From: Streptomyces olivochromogenes
GTDB lineage: Bacteria > Actinomycetota > Actinomycetes > Streptomycetales > Streptomycetaceae
NCBI RefSeq assembly: GCF_021538895.1
Contig: NZ_JADDRL010000012.1
Coordinates: 1 to 64,000, forward strand
Direction of reading: 5' to 3'
DNA: 64,000 nt
Each line of letters begins with the position of its first letter. The stretch's first letter is position 1. Shown here in pieces: positions 34,036-42,760 of this stretch. The position numbers and the translations under genes were made by a program. The notes beneath the pieces were generated by a model, which saw nothing but the letters and a program-made list of their open reading frames with translations, searched no databases and had not been told where the DNA came from.

Positions 34036-36414
34036 ATGCCGAGTCTCTCGTCCTCCCGTCCCTCCGCGACGCCGTCCCGGTCCGAGCGGACCTGGCGGTA
34101 CCTCGTGGCCGCTGTCGCGGTGGCAACGCTGGTCGTCACCACCCTGCTCACCTCCGGCGCGCCGGCGGCCCGGGCCGCCGGGTCCTGGACCCCCAAACCC
34201 GCCCCGATGTCCACCCCGTGGACCAGCCGGGTCTCCGTCGACCACCCCCTGCCCGAATATCCCCGCCCGCAGCTCACCCGGCCCGACTGGGCCAACCTCA
34301 ACGGCCTGTGGGACTTCGCGGTCACCGCCCGCGACGCCGCGCGGCCGACCACGTACGGCGAGCGGATCCGCGTGCCGTTCGTGCCGGAGTCCGCGCTCTC
34401 CGGCATCCAGCGCAGGATCAGCGGCGACGACCGGCTCTGGTACCGGCGCACCTTCACCGTGCCCGCCGACTGGGGCAACCGCCGCGTCCAGCTCAACTTC
34501 GGTGCCTCCGACTGGGAGACCACGGTCTGGGTCAACGGCCGGCGGGCGGGGGCCGTACACCGTGGTGGCTACGACGCCTTCTCGTACGACATCACGTCCC
34601 TGCTGAACGGCGGCACCAACACCGTCGTCGTCTCGGCGTACGACCCGACGGAGGCCGGCGGCCAGGCCATCGGCAAACAGCGCGTCCAGGACGTCACCCC
34701 GCACCCCGGGCACAGCATCGTCTACACCGCCTCGTCGGGCATCTGGCAGACCGTCTGGCTGGAGCCCACCGCCCCGGCCCACATCACCCGGCTCGACCTG
34801 GTCCCGCACCTGGAGGACGGCACGCTGCACGTGACGGTGCGCGGCGCCGGAGCCGACGGCGCGGCCGTCAAGGTCACCGTCTCCGGCGGCGGCACCCCCG
34901 TCGGCAGCGCCACGGGCACGGTCGGCTCCGAGTTCTCCGTGTCCGTGCCGAACGCCCGCCTCTGGTCGCCCGACGACCCGTTCCTCTACGACGTCACGGC
35001 CCAGCTCACCGGGACCCCGGGAGCCGACCGGGTCGGCAGCTACGCCGGCATGCGGTCCATCGCGGTCAAGGACGTGGACGGCGTGCGCCGCCCGGTCCTC
35101 AACGGCCACTTCGTCTTCCAGACGGGCACCCTGGACCAGGGCTTCTGGCCCGACGGCAGCTACACCGCCCCCACCGACGAGGCGCTCCGGTTCGACCTGC
35201 AAAAGCACAAGGACCTCGGCTTCAACATGGTCCGCAAACACATCAAGGCGGAGCCGCAGCGCTGGTTCTACTGGGCGGACCGGCTCGGACTGCTGGTGTG
35301 GCAGGACATGCCGTCCATGGACAGCGCCAAGACCCCGGACAGCGTGTCCCGCACCCAGTGGGAGAGCGAGTACCGGGCTCTCATCGACCAGCACCGCAGC
35401 TCGCCCGCGCTGATCCAGTGGGTCGACCAGAACGAGGGCTGGGGCCAGTACGACCAGGCCCGCATCGCCGACCTGGTCAAGGCCTACGACCCCACCCGCC
35501 TCGTGGACAACATGAGCGGCGTCAACTGCTGTGCCGCCCAGGACGGCGGCAACGGCGACGTCATCGACCACCACAACTACGTCGGCCCCGGCAACACGCC
35601 GACGGAACCGGTGCGCGCCTCGGTGCTCGGCGAGTACGGCGGCCTCGGCTACCGGGTGGCCGGCCACGAGTGGTACCCGGGCGGCGGCTTCAGCTACGAG
35701 GACCAGCCGACCCTGTCCGCCCTCGACGACCGGCTCGTCGGACTGCTGGAGGGGATCCGGGAGAACGCCATGCCCGCGGGCGGCCTGTCGGCCTCCGTCT
35801 ACACACAGATCACCGACGTGGAGAACGAGGCCAACGGGCTGATGACCTACGACCGTCAGGTGGTCAAGGTCGACGAGGCCCGCGTCCGGGCGGCCAACCA
35901 GGCCCTCATCGCCGCCTCCCGCACGCTCGGCCCGCCGGTGCGGCTTCCGGTGGACCAGTACGTGTCGATCCGCGTCACCACACCCGGCTACACCGACCGC
36001 TACGTCCGGCACTACGACGGACTCGGGTACACCGAGGTGGTCACCGCCGGCAGCGACGACGTGCTGAAGCAGGACGCCACCTGGAAGGTGCGGCCGGGCC
36101 TGGCGAACAAGCTCTGCTATTCGTTCGAGTCCCGCAACTACCCCGGTGAATACCTGCGCCACCGCGACTTCCGGGTCCGCCGCGAGGCGGGCGACAACTC
36201 CGCGCTGTACCGGGCGGACGCGACCTGGTGCCCGGTCCGCGGCGAGGGAGGCATCAGGCTGGCCGCGTCCGACTTCCCCGGCCAGTACCTGCGGCACATC
36301 AACGCCGAACTCTGGCTGGCCCGGTCGGGCGGCACCCACGCCTGGGACAACCCGAACTCCTTCACCGAGGACACCACTTGGGCCATCGAGGCACCTTGGG
36401 CGCAGGCGCCCTGA
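34036..36414 (+). CDS. secreted GH2-family glycoside hydrolase with C-terminal AbfB domain
   Basis: 792 residues from ATG 34036, with ggagcag upstream. A signal peptide covers residues about 15-50. The GH2 core has the sugar-binding jelly roll (PEYPRPQLTRPDWANLNGLWDF; RLWYRRTFTVPADW), the immunoglobulin-like domain and the TIM barrel (about 340-620). Within the barrel the acid/base is Glu467 (QNEGWG) and the likely nucleophile is Glu533 (GEYGG). Residues about 640-790 are an AbfB/CBM42-like beta-trefoil (VSIRVTTPGYTDRYVRHYDG, YPGEYLRHRDF, FPGQYLRHINAELWL), which binds arabinofuranosyl side chains. It likely degrades a hemicellulose such as arabinogalactan. (The first motif spans about residues 70-95.). 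Confidence 0.87.
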   Translation: MPSLSSSRPSATPSRSERTWRYLVAAVAVATLVVTTLLTSGAPAARAAGSWTPKPAPMSTPWTSRVSVDHPLPEYPRPQLTRPDWANLNGLWDFAVTARDAARPTTYGERIRVPFVPESALSGIQRRISGDDRLWYRRTFTVPADWGNRRVQLNFGASDWETTVWVNGRRAGAVHRGGYDAFSYDITSLLNGGTNTVVVSAYDPTEAGGQAIGKQRVQDVTPHPGHSIVYTASSGIWQTVWLEPTAPAHITRLDLVPHLEDGTLHVTVRGAGADGAAVKVTVSGGGTPVGSATGTVGSEFSVSVPNARLWSPDDPFLYDVTAQLTGTPGADRVGSYAGMRSIAVKDVDGVRRPVLNGHFVFQTGTLDQGFWPDGSYTAPTDEALRFDLQKHKDLGFNMVRKHIKAEPQRWFYWADRLGLLVWQDMPSMDSAKTPDSVSRTQWESEYRALIDQHRSSPALIQWVDQNEGWGQYDQARIADLVKAYDPTRLVDNMSGVNCCAAQDGGNGDVIDHHNYVGPGNTPTEPVRASVLGEYGGLGYRVAGHEWYPGGGFSYEDQPTLSALDDRLVGLLEGIRENAMPAGGLSASVYTQITDVENEANGLMTYDRQVVKVDEARVRAANQALIAASRTLGPPVRLPVDQYVSIRVTTPGYTDRYVRHYDGLGYTEVVTAGSDDVLKQDATWKVRPGLANKLCYSFESRNYPGEYLRHRDFRVRREAGDNSALYRADATWCPVRGEGGIRLAASDFPGQYLRHINAELWLARSGGTHAWDNPNSFTEDTTWAIEAPWAQAP

Positions 36415-36449
36415 CCGGCAGGCCGGCGCCGCGCCCGGGCCGGCGGTCG

Positions 36450-39269
36450 TCACACCTCCGTGGCTTTGACGTGCTCGTACCAGTCGCTGCCGCCGTTCGC
36501 CGCGACGTGTCCCGTGTCGTGCTTCCACTCGCTCTCCGTGACCCGGAAGCTCGCGCCCGGCATGAGCAGCACCTCGGCCTCCGTGCCCTGGTACTGGTGG
36601 AACGGGTCGATGTCGCGGCCGTACTTGCCGGTGAGCGTCAGTTCCAGCAGGACCCGGTGCCGTGACATGCCGTCGACCCGCTGACCCCGCATGAAGGTCA
36701 TCCCCACGCGCTCCACCCGGCTGGTGCTGTCGAAGGAGGTGGTGAAGATGGAACCCGGCCGGTAGTTGACCGCCGCGTACTGGCCCAGCTGGGACACCGG
36801 CCCCTCCCCGCCGAGCTTCCAGTCGCCCCGGTAGACCTTGCCGGTCACGGGAGGCAGCCGGTTCAGCGCCTCCATCGTCATGTCGGCGTGCGCCTTCAGC
36901 TCCTCGAAGAGCACGGGCGCGAGTTCGTCGATCCGCGGGTCGATGATCGCCAGCGCCGCCTCCTTGGCCGCCGCGTTCGTCCCCCGGGCCGCCCTGAGCT
37001 GCGGCGCGATCACCGGGTCCTGGTCGATCGTGGGCAGCTTCTCGTGCGGGTTCCGGACGGCCCAGCGGAGCTGACCCTTGATCTCGGCGAGCGAGAGGGA
37101 CTCGGCGCCGGCGGTGAGCAGACCGCCGGTGCCGTACGGCGCGTACCCCTCGGGCAGGAGCCGGCTGCGCACCGCCGCGTTGATCATCCTGTGCGCGCCG
37201 CCCGTGTACGTCATCAGGGCGGTGGCGTGCGCGGGCTTGAACTTCTCCGCGACCTGCGTGGTGGAGGCGTTGTTGTTGTCGGCCTTCCACTTCGTGATGC
37301 GCGGGGTGGGCGTGGTGTCGCCCTGCAGAAAGGTGTTGTACTTGGTCTGAGCTTGGCCGGCCGCGCCCACGCCCGGCTCCATGAAGCCGCTCGCCTTGGG
37401 GTCCTGGACCCGAGGCCGGGAGGCTTCGGCGAGGTACATCAGCTCGTGCGGGAACTGGCCCCGGACGCAGACGTTCTGGCGCAGCTCCTGCTCGGTGAAG
37501 GGCGCGATGTCCTGGTACATCAGCGCGGCGCCCTTGTCGGCCCGCATGGCGGACTCCTTGGGCCCCTTGACCCCGGCCGCCCAGGAACCGCGCAGGATCT
37601 CGTAGAGCGAGTGGTCCCAGGAGGGCAGCATCCAGCCCATCACGGCCATCCGGTAGTCGAAGACGTCCACCCCGGCCGCGTTGATCCACTGGAAGGTCTT
37701 GAGCATGCGGGTCGTGGTGCCCGACATGCCCGCGACGACCGGGAGGCCGCGCGCGGCGCTCGACTTCGCCCAGCTCGACGCCTGGTTGATCTCGTAGTAG
37801 GCGCTGCCCTCGATCCAGGGCAGCTTGGTGTCCTTGCCCGGACGGCCCGCGAACACCAGCTCCCGGGCGCTGAGCGGGGCGCCTCGGTCCTCGTAGTCGC
37901 GGGGGGTCTTGCGGTGGGCGTCCCGGTCGGCGTCGCTGCGTTTTTGCCGTGGCCCCTGGCTGCTGACCATCTCAAGGGTGTCGCCGAAGAGGGTCTCCGA
38001 GTTCGACTGGGCCAGGATGTTGCCCAGCGCGTACGGGTCCTTCGCGTAGTTGTAGCCCTTGCCCTGGGTGCTCGCCGCCGTCTCCAGGAACGTCCGCGAC
38101 CAGCTGTTGAGGAACGCGGAGTGCTTCTTCACCTCGTCCACGTTCATGCCGAGACCCGACGCCAGCTGCGGCTTGGGGCCGATGATGCCGTTCAGGACCT
38201 CCTTGAGCGAGAACTTGCCCGCGCCGCCGTCCGGCCCGGTCGTGTTGTAGTAGGCGGCGTTGTACAGCGCCGTCATCAACTCCCGCACATTGCCGTCGCG
38301 GGCGAAGAACTCCTTGATCTGGTCGGTGGTCATGCCCTCGCCCACCTGGCCGCCGCTCGTCCTGTCGTTCATGAAGAACGACTTGTTGGCCAGAGCCGGG
38401 TTCTTGTGCTCCCGTTGGGCGTAGGCGATGAGGAGCCGCTTGAGCCGGGCCACGGTGGCGCGGGCCGCCGCGAGGGCCCGCGGATGGTTGAACGCGTAGC
38501 CGCCCAGCCGCCTCTCGAACTCCTCGGCCGCGGCCTGCCAGCCCGTTCGCGCGTAGTACTGGGCGTGGTCGAACGGCGCCTCGCCGTTCCCGTAGCGCTG
38601 CACGGCGACCGGTCCGCCGGTCCGGGCCGGCGCGGCCACCCGCTGTACGGGCGCGTCGGCGACCGGCGCGGGACCGGACAGGGCGCGGCGGGCGTTCTCC
38701 TCCGCGGCGCGTTCGAAGTGGTCGGAGGGGTGCGAGATGCTCAGGCCCGCGCCGTTGTCGGTGCCCGCGACCGGCCCCTGGCGCTGCTGGATGACGTGGG
38801 TCAGCTCATGGGCCAGGGTGTGCCGGTCGGCGCCGCCCGAACCGATGACGACATGGTTGCCGGAGGTGTAGGCGCGGGCGCCGATCTCCGCCGCGGACGC
38901 CTGGGCGCTCGGGCCGGTGTGCAGTCGCACGTCGGAGAAGTCGGCGCCGAGCCGCGCCTCCATCTCCGAGCGGACCGGCCCGTCCAGCGGCCGGCCGGCG
39001 GAGCGCAGCACGTTCGGCACCGACGAACGCTGAACGGGAGCGGACTCCCCGTGACCGCAGGAGGCGTCGTGCACATGGCGCTCCTGTTCCAGCGCCCGGA
39101 CCACGGCGGCGTTCCCGGCGGAGCGCTGCAGGACCAGGAGCTGCCGCGCGGACAGCGTGCCCGACGCGGCCGGGCGGGCGGCGCCGCTCCCGGCGACAGC
39201 GGTGGCGCCGGCCGAGCGCGCGGGGGCGGCGGTCCGGGCGGCCTGATCCTGCTGATCGTGACTGCGCAT
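36450..39269 (-). CDS. DUF4157 (eCIS core) protein with C-terminal ADP-ribosyltransferase signature
   Basis: 939 residues from ATG 39269 (MRSHDQ, the usual opening of streptomycete DUF4157 proteins). ATGs at 39287 and 39317 are possible but lack well-spaced binding sites. LLVLQRSAGNAAVVRAL (about 45-60) leads into the DUF4157 domain, where LAHELTHVIQQ gives HExxH at 154-158. A large uncharacterised region (about 270-800) follows. The last 130 residues fit the R-S-E pattern of arginine-type ADP-ribosyltransferases: VYRG (Arg814), FTTS (843-845) and GTEAEVLLMPGASF (ExE at 897/899). DUF4157 marks cargo of extracellular contractile injection systems. No signal peptide and no structural eCIS genes in the window. 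Confidence 0.8.
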   Translation of the reverse strand: MRSHDQQDQAARTAAPARSAGATAVAGSGAARPAASGTLSARQLLVLQRSAGNAAVVRALEQERHVHDASCGHGESAPVQRSSVPNVLRSAGRPLDGPVRSEMEARLGADFSDVRLHTGPSAQASAAEIGARAYTSGNHVVIGSGGADRHTLAHELTHVIQQRQGPVAGTDNGAGLSISHPSDHFERAAEENARRALSGPAPVADAPVQRVAAPARTGGPVAVQRYGNGEAPFDHAQYYARTGWQAAAEEFERRLGGYAFNHPRALAAARATVARLKRLLIAYAQREHKNPALANKSFFMNDRTSGGQVGEGMTTDQIKEFFARDGNVRELMTALYNAAYYNTTGPDGGAGKFSLKEVLNGIIGPKPQLASGLGMNVDEVKKHSAFLNSWSRTFLETAASTQGKGYNYAKDPYALGNILAQSNSETLFGDTLEMVSSQGPRQKRSDADRDAHRKTPRDYEDRGAPLSARELVFAGRPGKDTKLPWIEGSAYYEINQASSWAKSSAARGLPVVAGMSGTTTRMLKTFQWINAAGVDVFDYRMAVMGWMLPSWDHSLYEILRGSWAAGVKGPKESAMRADKGAALMYQDIAPFTEQELRQNVCVRGQFPHELMYLAEASRPRVQDPKASGFMEPGVGAAGQAQTKYNTFLQGDTTPTPRITKWKADNNNASTTQVAEKFKPAHATALMTYTGGAHRMINAAVRSRLLPEGYAPYGTGGLLTAGAESLSLAEIKGQLRWAVRNPHEKLPTIDQDPVIAPQLRAARGTNAAAKEAALAIIDPRIDELAPVLFEELKAHADMTMEALNRLPPVTGKVYRGDWKLGGEGPVSQLGQYAAVNYRPGSIFTTSFDSTSRVERVGMTFMRGQRVDGMSRHRVLLELTLTGKYGRDIDPFHQYQGTEAEVLLMPGASFRVTESEWKHDTGHVAANGGSDWYEHVKATEV

Positions 39270-39345
39270 GGACAGATACTCGGCCATCTCCCCCTGGAGT
39301 GCGAGGAGTTCACACATCCGTAAGATGTGGCGCCGCCCCCGCGGA

Positions 39346-39483
39346 CTAGGTCCTGTCGTCAAACTCGCGTCGTCCGCCCGAAGGGCGGGCCTCGCGGCGT
39401 CATGGGGGTCCCCCCTGCTCGAAGAGCTTGGGGGAGCGTGCATGGCGTCGCGGGGCAGACGGGAGTTTGACGACAGGGCCTAG
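39346..39483. mobile_element. 138-bp MITE-like element with 21-bp terminal inverted repeats
   Basis: Positions 39346-39366 and 39463-39483 are inverted copies (core CCTGTCGTCAAACTC) with one mismatch. Both ends carry CTAG, which may be a target duplication. The interior is nearly palindromic, with two nested hairpins (GCCCG-aaggg-CGGGC and a C-run/G-run stem near 39408-39434). It encodes no transposase, which fits a non-autonomous insertion derived from an IS. Its right end supplies the TAG stop of the GMC oxidoreductase gene (39480-39482), and its left end lies 77 bp upstream of the DUF4157 gene. Confidence 0.7.
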
Positions 39484-41312
39484 CGCTCCACCTGCCCCTG
39501 AGTGATCGCCAGGGCCGCCGCCATGATGCTCAGCTGCGGATTCACCTCGGGACAGCCCGGGAGTACCGACGCGTCCGCGACCAGCACCCCGTGCACGCCG
39601 CGCAGCCGTCCCGTCGGGTCCGCCGGGAAGCGCTCCGCGTCGGTGCCGGCCGCGACCGTGCCGGTGGGGTGGTAGGCCGACAGATGCAGCTGCCGTACGC
39701 TCGTGCCGGCCAGCAGGGTGTCCAGTTCCGCCAGGCCGCGCACCCGGGGCGTGCCGGGGATGCCGGTGAGGACTTCCTCGGCGCCCGCCGCGAACAGCAA
39801 CTCGCCCATGGCGCGCACCGCCCGCAGCAGCCGGCCGGCGTCGCGGTCGTCCACGTCGTAGCGGAGCAGGGTGCGGTCCCGGCCGAGCACCCGCCCGGAG
39901 GGCCGGTCGGCGATCATCGCGCCGAGGGTGGCGAGCCGGTCGGCGCCCTCCAGTTCACGGCGCAACTCGCGCCCCAGCCCCGGCAGTACGAACGACCCCA
40001 TGCCGGGCGGGGTGGCGGTGGCCTCGATGAGGACGCCCTCGCCGTGATGCTCCTCCACGCCCACGCTCTGCAGTACGCCTTCCCAGGCGGTGACCGGTTC
40101 GGCGAAGCGCCCGGCGACGCTGGTGGCCGGGTGGACGCTGAGGTTGTGCCCGAGCCGGGGGTGTCGGCCGAGGCCCGAACGGCGCAGCAGCGGCGGCGAT
40201 TCGAGGGCGCCCGCCGCGACCACGACCAGCGGCGCGAGGATCTCGACGGCACCGCCTTCCCGGCGTACCCGCACCCCCGCCGCACGCGGCCCGCCGGGCC
40301 GGTCGGCGTCGACGAGGACGCGCTCCACCCGCGCGCCGGTGACGATACGGGCCCCCGCGGCACAGGCGTCGGGCAGCACCGACAGCTGCACGCTCTGCTT
40401 GGCCCCGGTCGGACAGCCCACCACACACTGGCAGGAGCCCTTGCAGCCGGGCGCGTTGCGCCGCAGGGGAGCCGCGCCCCAGCCGAGCGCGGACGCTCCG
40501 GCCAGCGCGATACGGCCGTTGCCGCCGAGGACGTCCAGGGGCTGGGTGGCCACGCGCAGGGTGCGTTCGACCTCGTCGAGCCGCCGGCCGAAGTCCTCGG
40601 CGGGCGCGAACCCGAACTCCTTGCTCCAGCGTGCGAGGACATGGTCCGGAGTGCGGTAGCAGGTACCGGAGTTGACGACCGTGGTGCCGCCGACGGCCCG
40701 GCCCACGGGCAGCAGCAGGGGAGGCCGGCCGACGGCGACGGTGGCACCGCCGTCCCGGTACAGGTCCGTGAACCGGTCGAGCGGGGCCCGCCGGCCGAAG
40801 GACTCCGTGGAGTGGTGCTGTCCCTCTTCGAGGACGACGACGTCGAGGCCGGCCCTGGCCAGGGTCCGGGCGGCCATGGCCCCGCCCGCGCCCGAGCCGA
40901 TCACGACGGCGTCCGCGGTGGACCGTGCCGGCCACGCGTGCACCGGCGTGCAGTCGAGCGGGGGGTCCTGGCGGGTGAGCAGGGGCACCGGAAGCCCGTC
41001 CTGCAGCATCCGTTCGGTCCCGGCGGCGAGCAGGACGGGCACCTTGAGCACGTCCAGCAGCGGCTGCAGCGCGGGCCGTGCGCCCAGGCCGCGGAGCACG
41101 GACTCCCGCTCGGCGTCGGTGAGCGCGGCCAGTTTGCGCCCGGTCCGCGCCACGGCGTAGGCGTCCAGTCCACGTGCCGCCGCCCGCACACCCGCCCGCG
41201 CGGGCAGCGGCATCGAGGCGAGGACCGTCTCCAGCCTGGCGGGGACGCGGGCGGGCCAGTCGGCGGTGCGGTCGTCGGCGATCAGCGCGGCGACCATGCC
41301 GGTCAGGCTCAT
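39480..41312 (-). CDS. GMC-family oxidoreductase with Cys-rich cluster
   Basis: 610 residues; ATG 41312 overlaps the preceding stop (ATGA). About 110 helical residues precede the FAD loop ADAVVIGSGAGGAMAARTLAR. VGGTTVVNSGTCYRTPDHVL follows. A Cys cluster near residue 290 (APGCKGSCQCVVGCPTGAKQS) has the C-x3-C-x-C-x3-C spacing seen in long-chain alcohol and cholesterol oxidase-like GMC enzymes. The C-terminus (LSAYHPTGTVAAG; SVLPGCPEVNPQLSIMAAAL) carries the catalytic His and Asn. It likely oxidises a lipophilic alcohol. Its stop codon lies inside the MITE-like element, so the C-terminus may have been altered by that insertion. Confidence 0.88.
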   Translation of the reverse strand: MSLTGMVAALIADDRTADWPARVPARLETVLASMPLPARAGVRAAARGLDAYAVARTGRKLAALTDAERESVLRGLGARPALQPLLDVLKVPVLLAAGTERMLQDGLPVPLLTRQDPPLDCTPVHAWPARSTADAVVIGSGAGGAMAARTLARAGLDVVVLEEGQHHSTESFGRRAPLDRFTDLYRDGGATVAVGRPPLLLPVGRAVGGTTVVNSGTCYRTPDHVLARWSKEFGFAPAEDFGRRLDEVERTLRVATQPLDVLGGNGRIALAGASALGWGAAPLRRNAPGCKGSCQCVVGCPTGAKQSVQLSVLPDACAAGARIVTGARVERVLVDADRPGGPRAAGVRVRREGGAVEILAPLVVVAAGALESPPLLRRSGLGRHPRLGHNLSVHPATSVAGRFAEPVTAWEGVLQSVGVEEHHGEGVLIEATATPPGMGSFVLPGLGRELRRELEGADRLATLGAMIADRPSGRVLGRDRTLLRYDVDDRDAGRLLRAVRAMGELLFAAGAEEVLTGIPGTPRVRGLAELDTLLAGTSVRQLHLSAYHPTGTVAAGTDAERFPADPTGRLRGVHGVLVADASVLPGCPEVNPQLSIMAAALAITQGQVER

Positions 41313-42760
41313 CGGGTGCCCACCTCCGCGTGGGCCGTGCCGTCCAGGGTCCACTCGGCCTCGGTGCGCCAGCCGCCGAACCACCATCGTTCCAACAGGA
41401 CGTGCGCGTCGGCGCGTTCGCTGTTGCGGCAGATCGCGTGGGCGCCGTCCGGGTCGGTGTAGTCCAGGGCGAGGATGCGCTCCTCGGGCTGGGTGACCTC
41501 GACGCGGATCCGGCGCAGCCCGGCGCGGCCGGTGACCGTCCAGGTGGGCAGGTCGATGGCGGCGCGGAAGCGGCCCGCTCCGGCCCAGCCCACCGCCGGG
41601 CGCTCGGCGCGGCGCGGCCAGGTGCGGCCGCCGTGGCGCAGGCGGAGGAAGACCAGGGGAGGGAGCCGGCGCAGGCCGGGACGCATGGAGACGGCGGCGA
41701 CGATCTCCAGGACGTCTCCGCCGCCGAGGTCCGCGTGCAGCCAGGACCAGCGGCGGGCGTTGCCGTGACCGTAGATCCGGGCGGAGGCGCCCGGGGCCCC
41801 GGTGAGCGTCAGCGTCGTGTCGTCGTGGGTGAAGGTCCCGTCGTAGGAGGCGTTCGCGGCGGGGAGCATCTGGGCGGCGGGCAGCAGGGGCCGCCGCCAC
41901 GACCACCGGGGGAAGGTGAACAGCGGCTCGCCCAGGGGCCGTTCGGTGAGCTCCCAGCGGAGGGCGTCGTCCTCCGCCGAGCCGCTCAGGTGTCCCGGCC
42001 GGACCGCGACCCCGTCCATGCTGAATCCAGCCTGGTCGGCGGTCCAGCGGGTGGGGCCGAAGCGCGCGTGCCGCACCGGTCCGTCCTTGGGGAACACCGC
42101 GGCCCAACCGTGCGCGTACGGCTCGGATCCGTCGGCGGGCGCGACGAGTTCGTGGTGCAGCCACAGTCCGCCGCCGGTCGCCGGGTCGGTGACGGTGGTG
42201 TACCAGACCTCGGTACGGCCCGGCTCGCCACGCCAGCGGGGCGCGAGGAGCGCGTCGGGGTTCTCCCGGCGCGGGAAGCGGAAACTCGCGAGGAACGGCA
42301 GGAGCTGGGTGGCCACGGGGAAGCGCAGGGTGCCGGTGCCGACCTGTGCGCCGTCCTCGTACAGCGTGAACGGCAGGACGGTCATCGACGCCACCGGCCT
42401 GCGCGGCGTCACGGACTTCCAGCCGTCGAGGGTCAGCCGGCGGCCGTCGGCGGTGAACGCGATGCGGTAGCGGATCCGGCGCCGTGCGAGCGGCGAGATC
42501 TCCAACTCGCCCTCGGCGCCCGCGTCGTCGGCCCAGTCGGCGATCCGGACCCGACCGGTGGCGCGGGCCTGGGTCGTGCCCGTCAGCCGCATCACACGGT
42601 CCGCCGAGACCCGCAGATCGAGGCGTACCTGGCGGGTGCGGTCCTCGTCGTCGAGCCGCAGCGTGCCGAGCATCGTCTCGGTGAACAGGGTGCCGCGAGC
42701 GGGGGTGTTGCCGTCGTCGCCCGTGCACTTGCCCTTGCCCGCAGTGCCTGCCGTGCTCAT
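41309..42760 (-). CDS. two-domain lipocalin/CrtC-like protein
   Basis: 483 residues; starts in an ATGA overlap with the GntR stop and ends in another with the GMC start. The N-terminal half (TLFTETMLGTLRLDDEDRTR, then RRRIRYRIAFTADGRRLTLDG) resembles a beta-rich domain found beside GMC/cholesterol oxidase-like enzymes. The C-terminal half (ASYDGTFTHDDTTLTLTGAP, YGHGNARRWSWLHADLG, VSMRPGLRRLPPLVFLRLRHG) resembles the CrtC/AttH lipocalin-like group that binds or hydrates isoprenoids and lipids. No signal peptide. The tight operon suggests it handles the GMC enzyme's hydrophobic substrate. Assignment by memory only. Confidence 0.7.
   Translation of the reverse strand: MSTAGTAGKGKCTGDDGNTPARGTLFTETMLGTLRLDDEDRTRQVRLDLRVSADRVMRLTGTTQARATGRVRIADWADDAGAEGELEISPLARRRIRYRIAFTADGRRLTLDGWKSVTPRRPVASMTVLPFTLYEDGAQVGTGTLRFPVATQLLPFLASFRFPRRENPDALLAPRWRGEPGRTEVWYTTVTDPATGGGLWLHHELVAPADGSEPYAHGWAAVFPKDGPVRHARFGPTRWTADQAGFSMDGVAVRPGHLSGSAEDDALRWELTERPLGEPLFTFPRWSWRRPLLPAAQMLPAANASYDGTFTHDDTTLTLTGAPGASARIYGHGNARRWSWLHADLGGGDVLEIVAAVSMRPGLRRLPPLVFLRLRHGGRTWPRRAERPAVGWAGAGRFRAAIDLPTWTVTGRAGLRRIRVEVTQPEERILALDYTDPDGAHAICRNSERADAHVLLERWWFGGWRTEAEWTLDGTAHAEVGTR

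Noticed and set aside
33922..37689. Long minus-strand open frame across the GH2 gene and into the DUF4157 gene
   Set aside because: The shadow frame of the GH2 gene; low-complexity Val/Asp/Gly/Arg composition and no domains.
39400..39440. Strong hairpin (C-run / G-run) considered as a transcription terminator
   Set aside because: It is an interior part of the MITE-like palindrome; an independent terminator role cannot be claimed, although it may have that effect.
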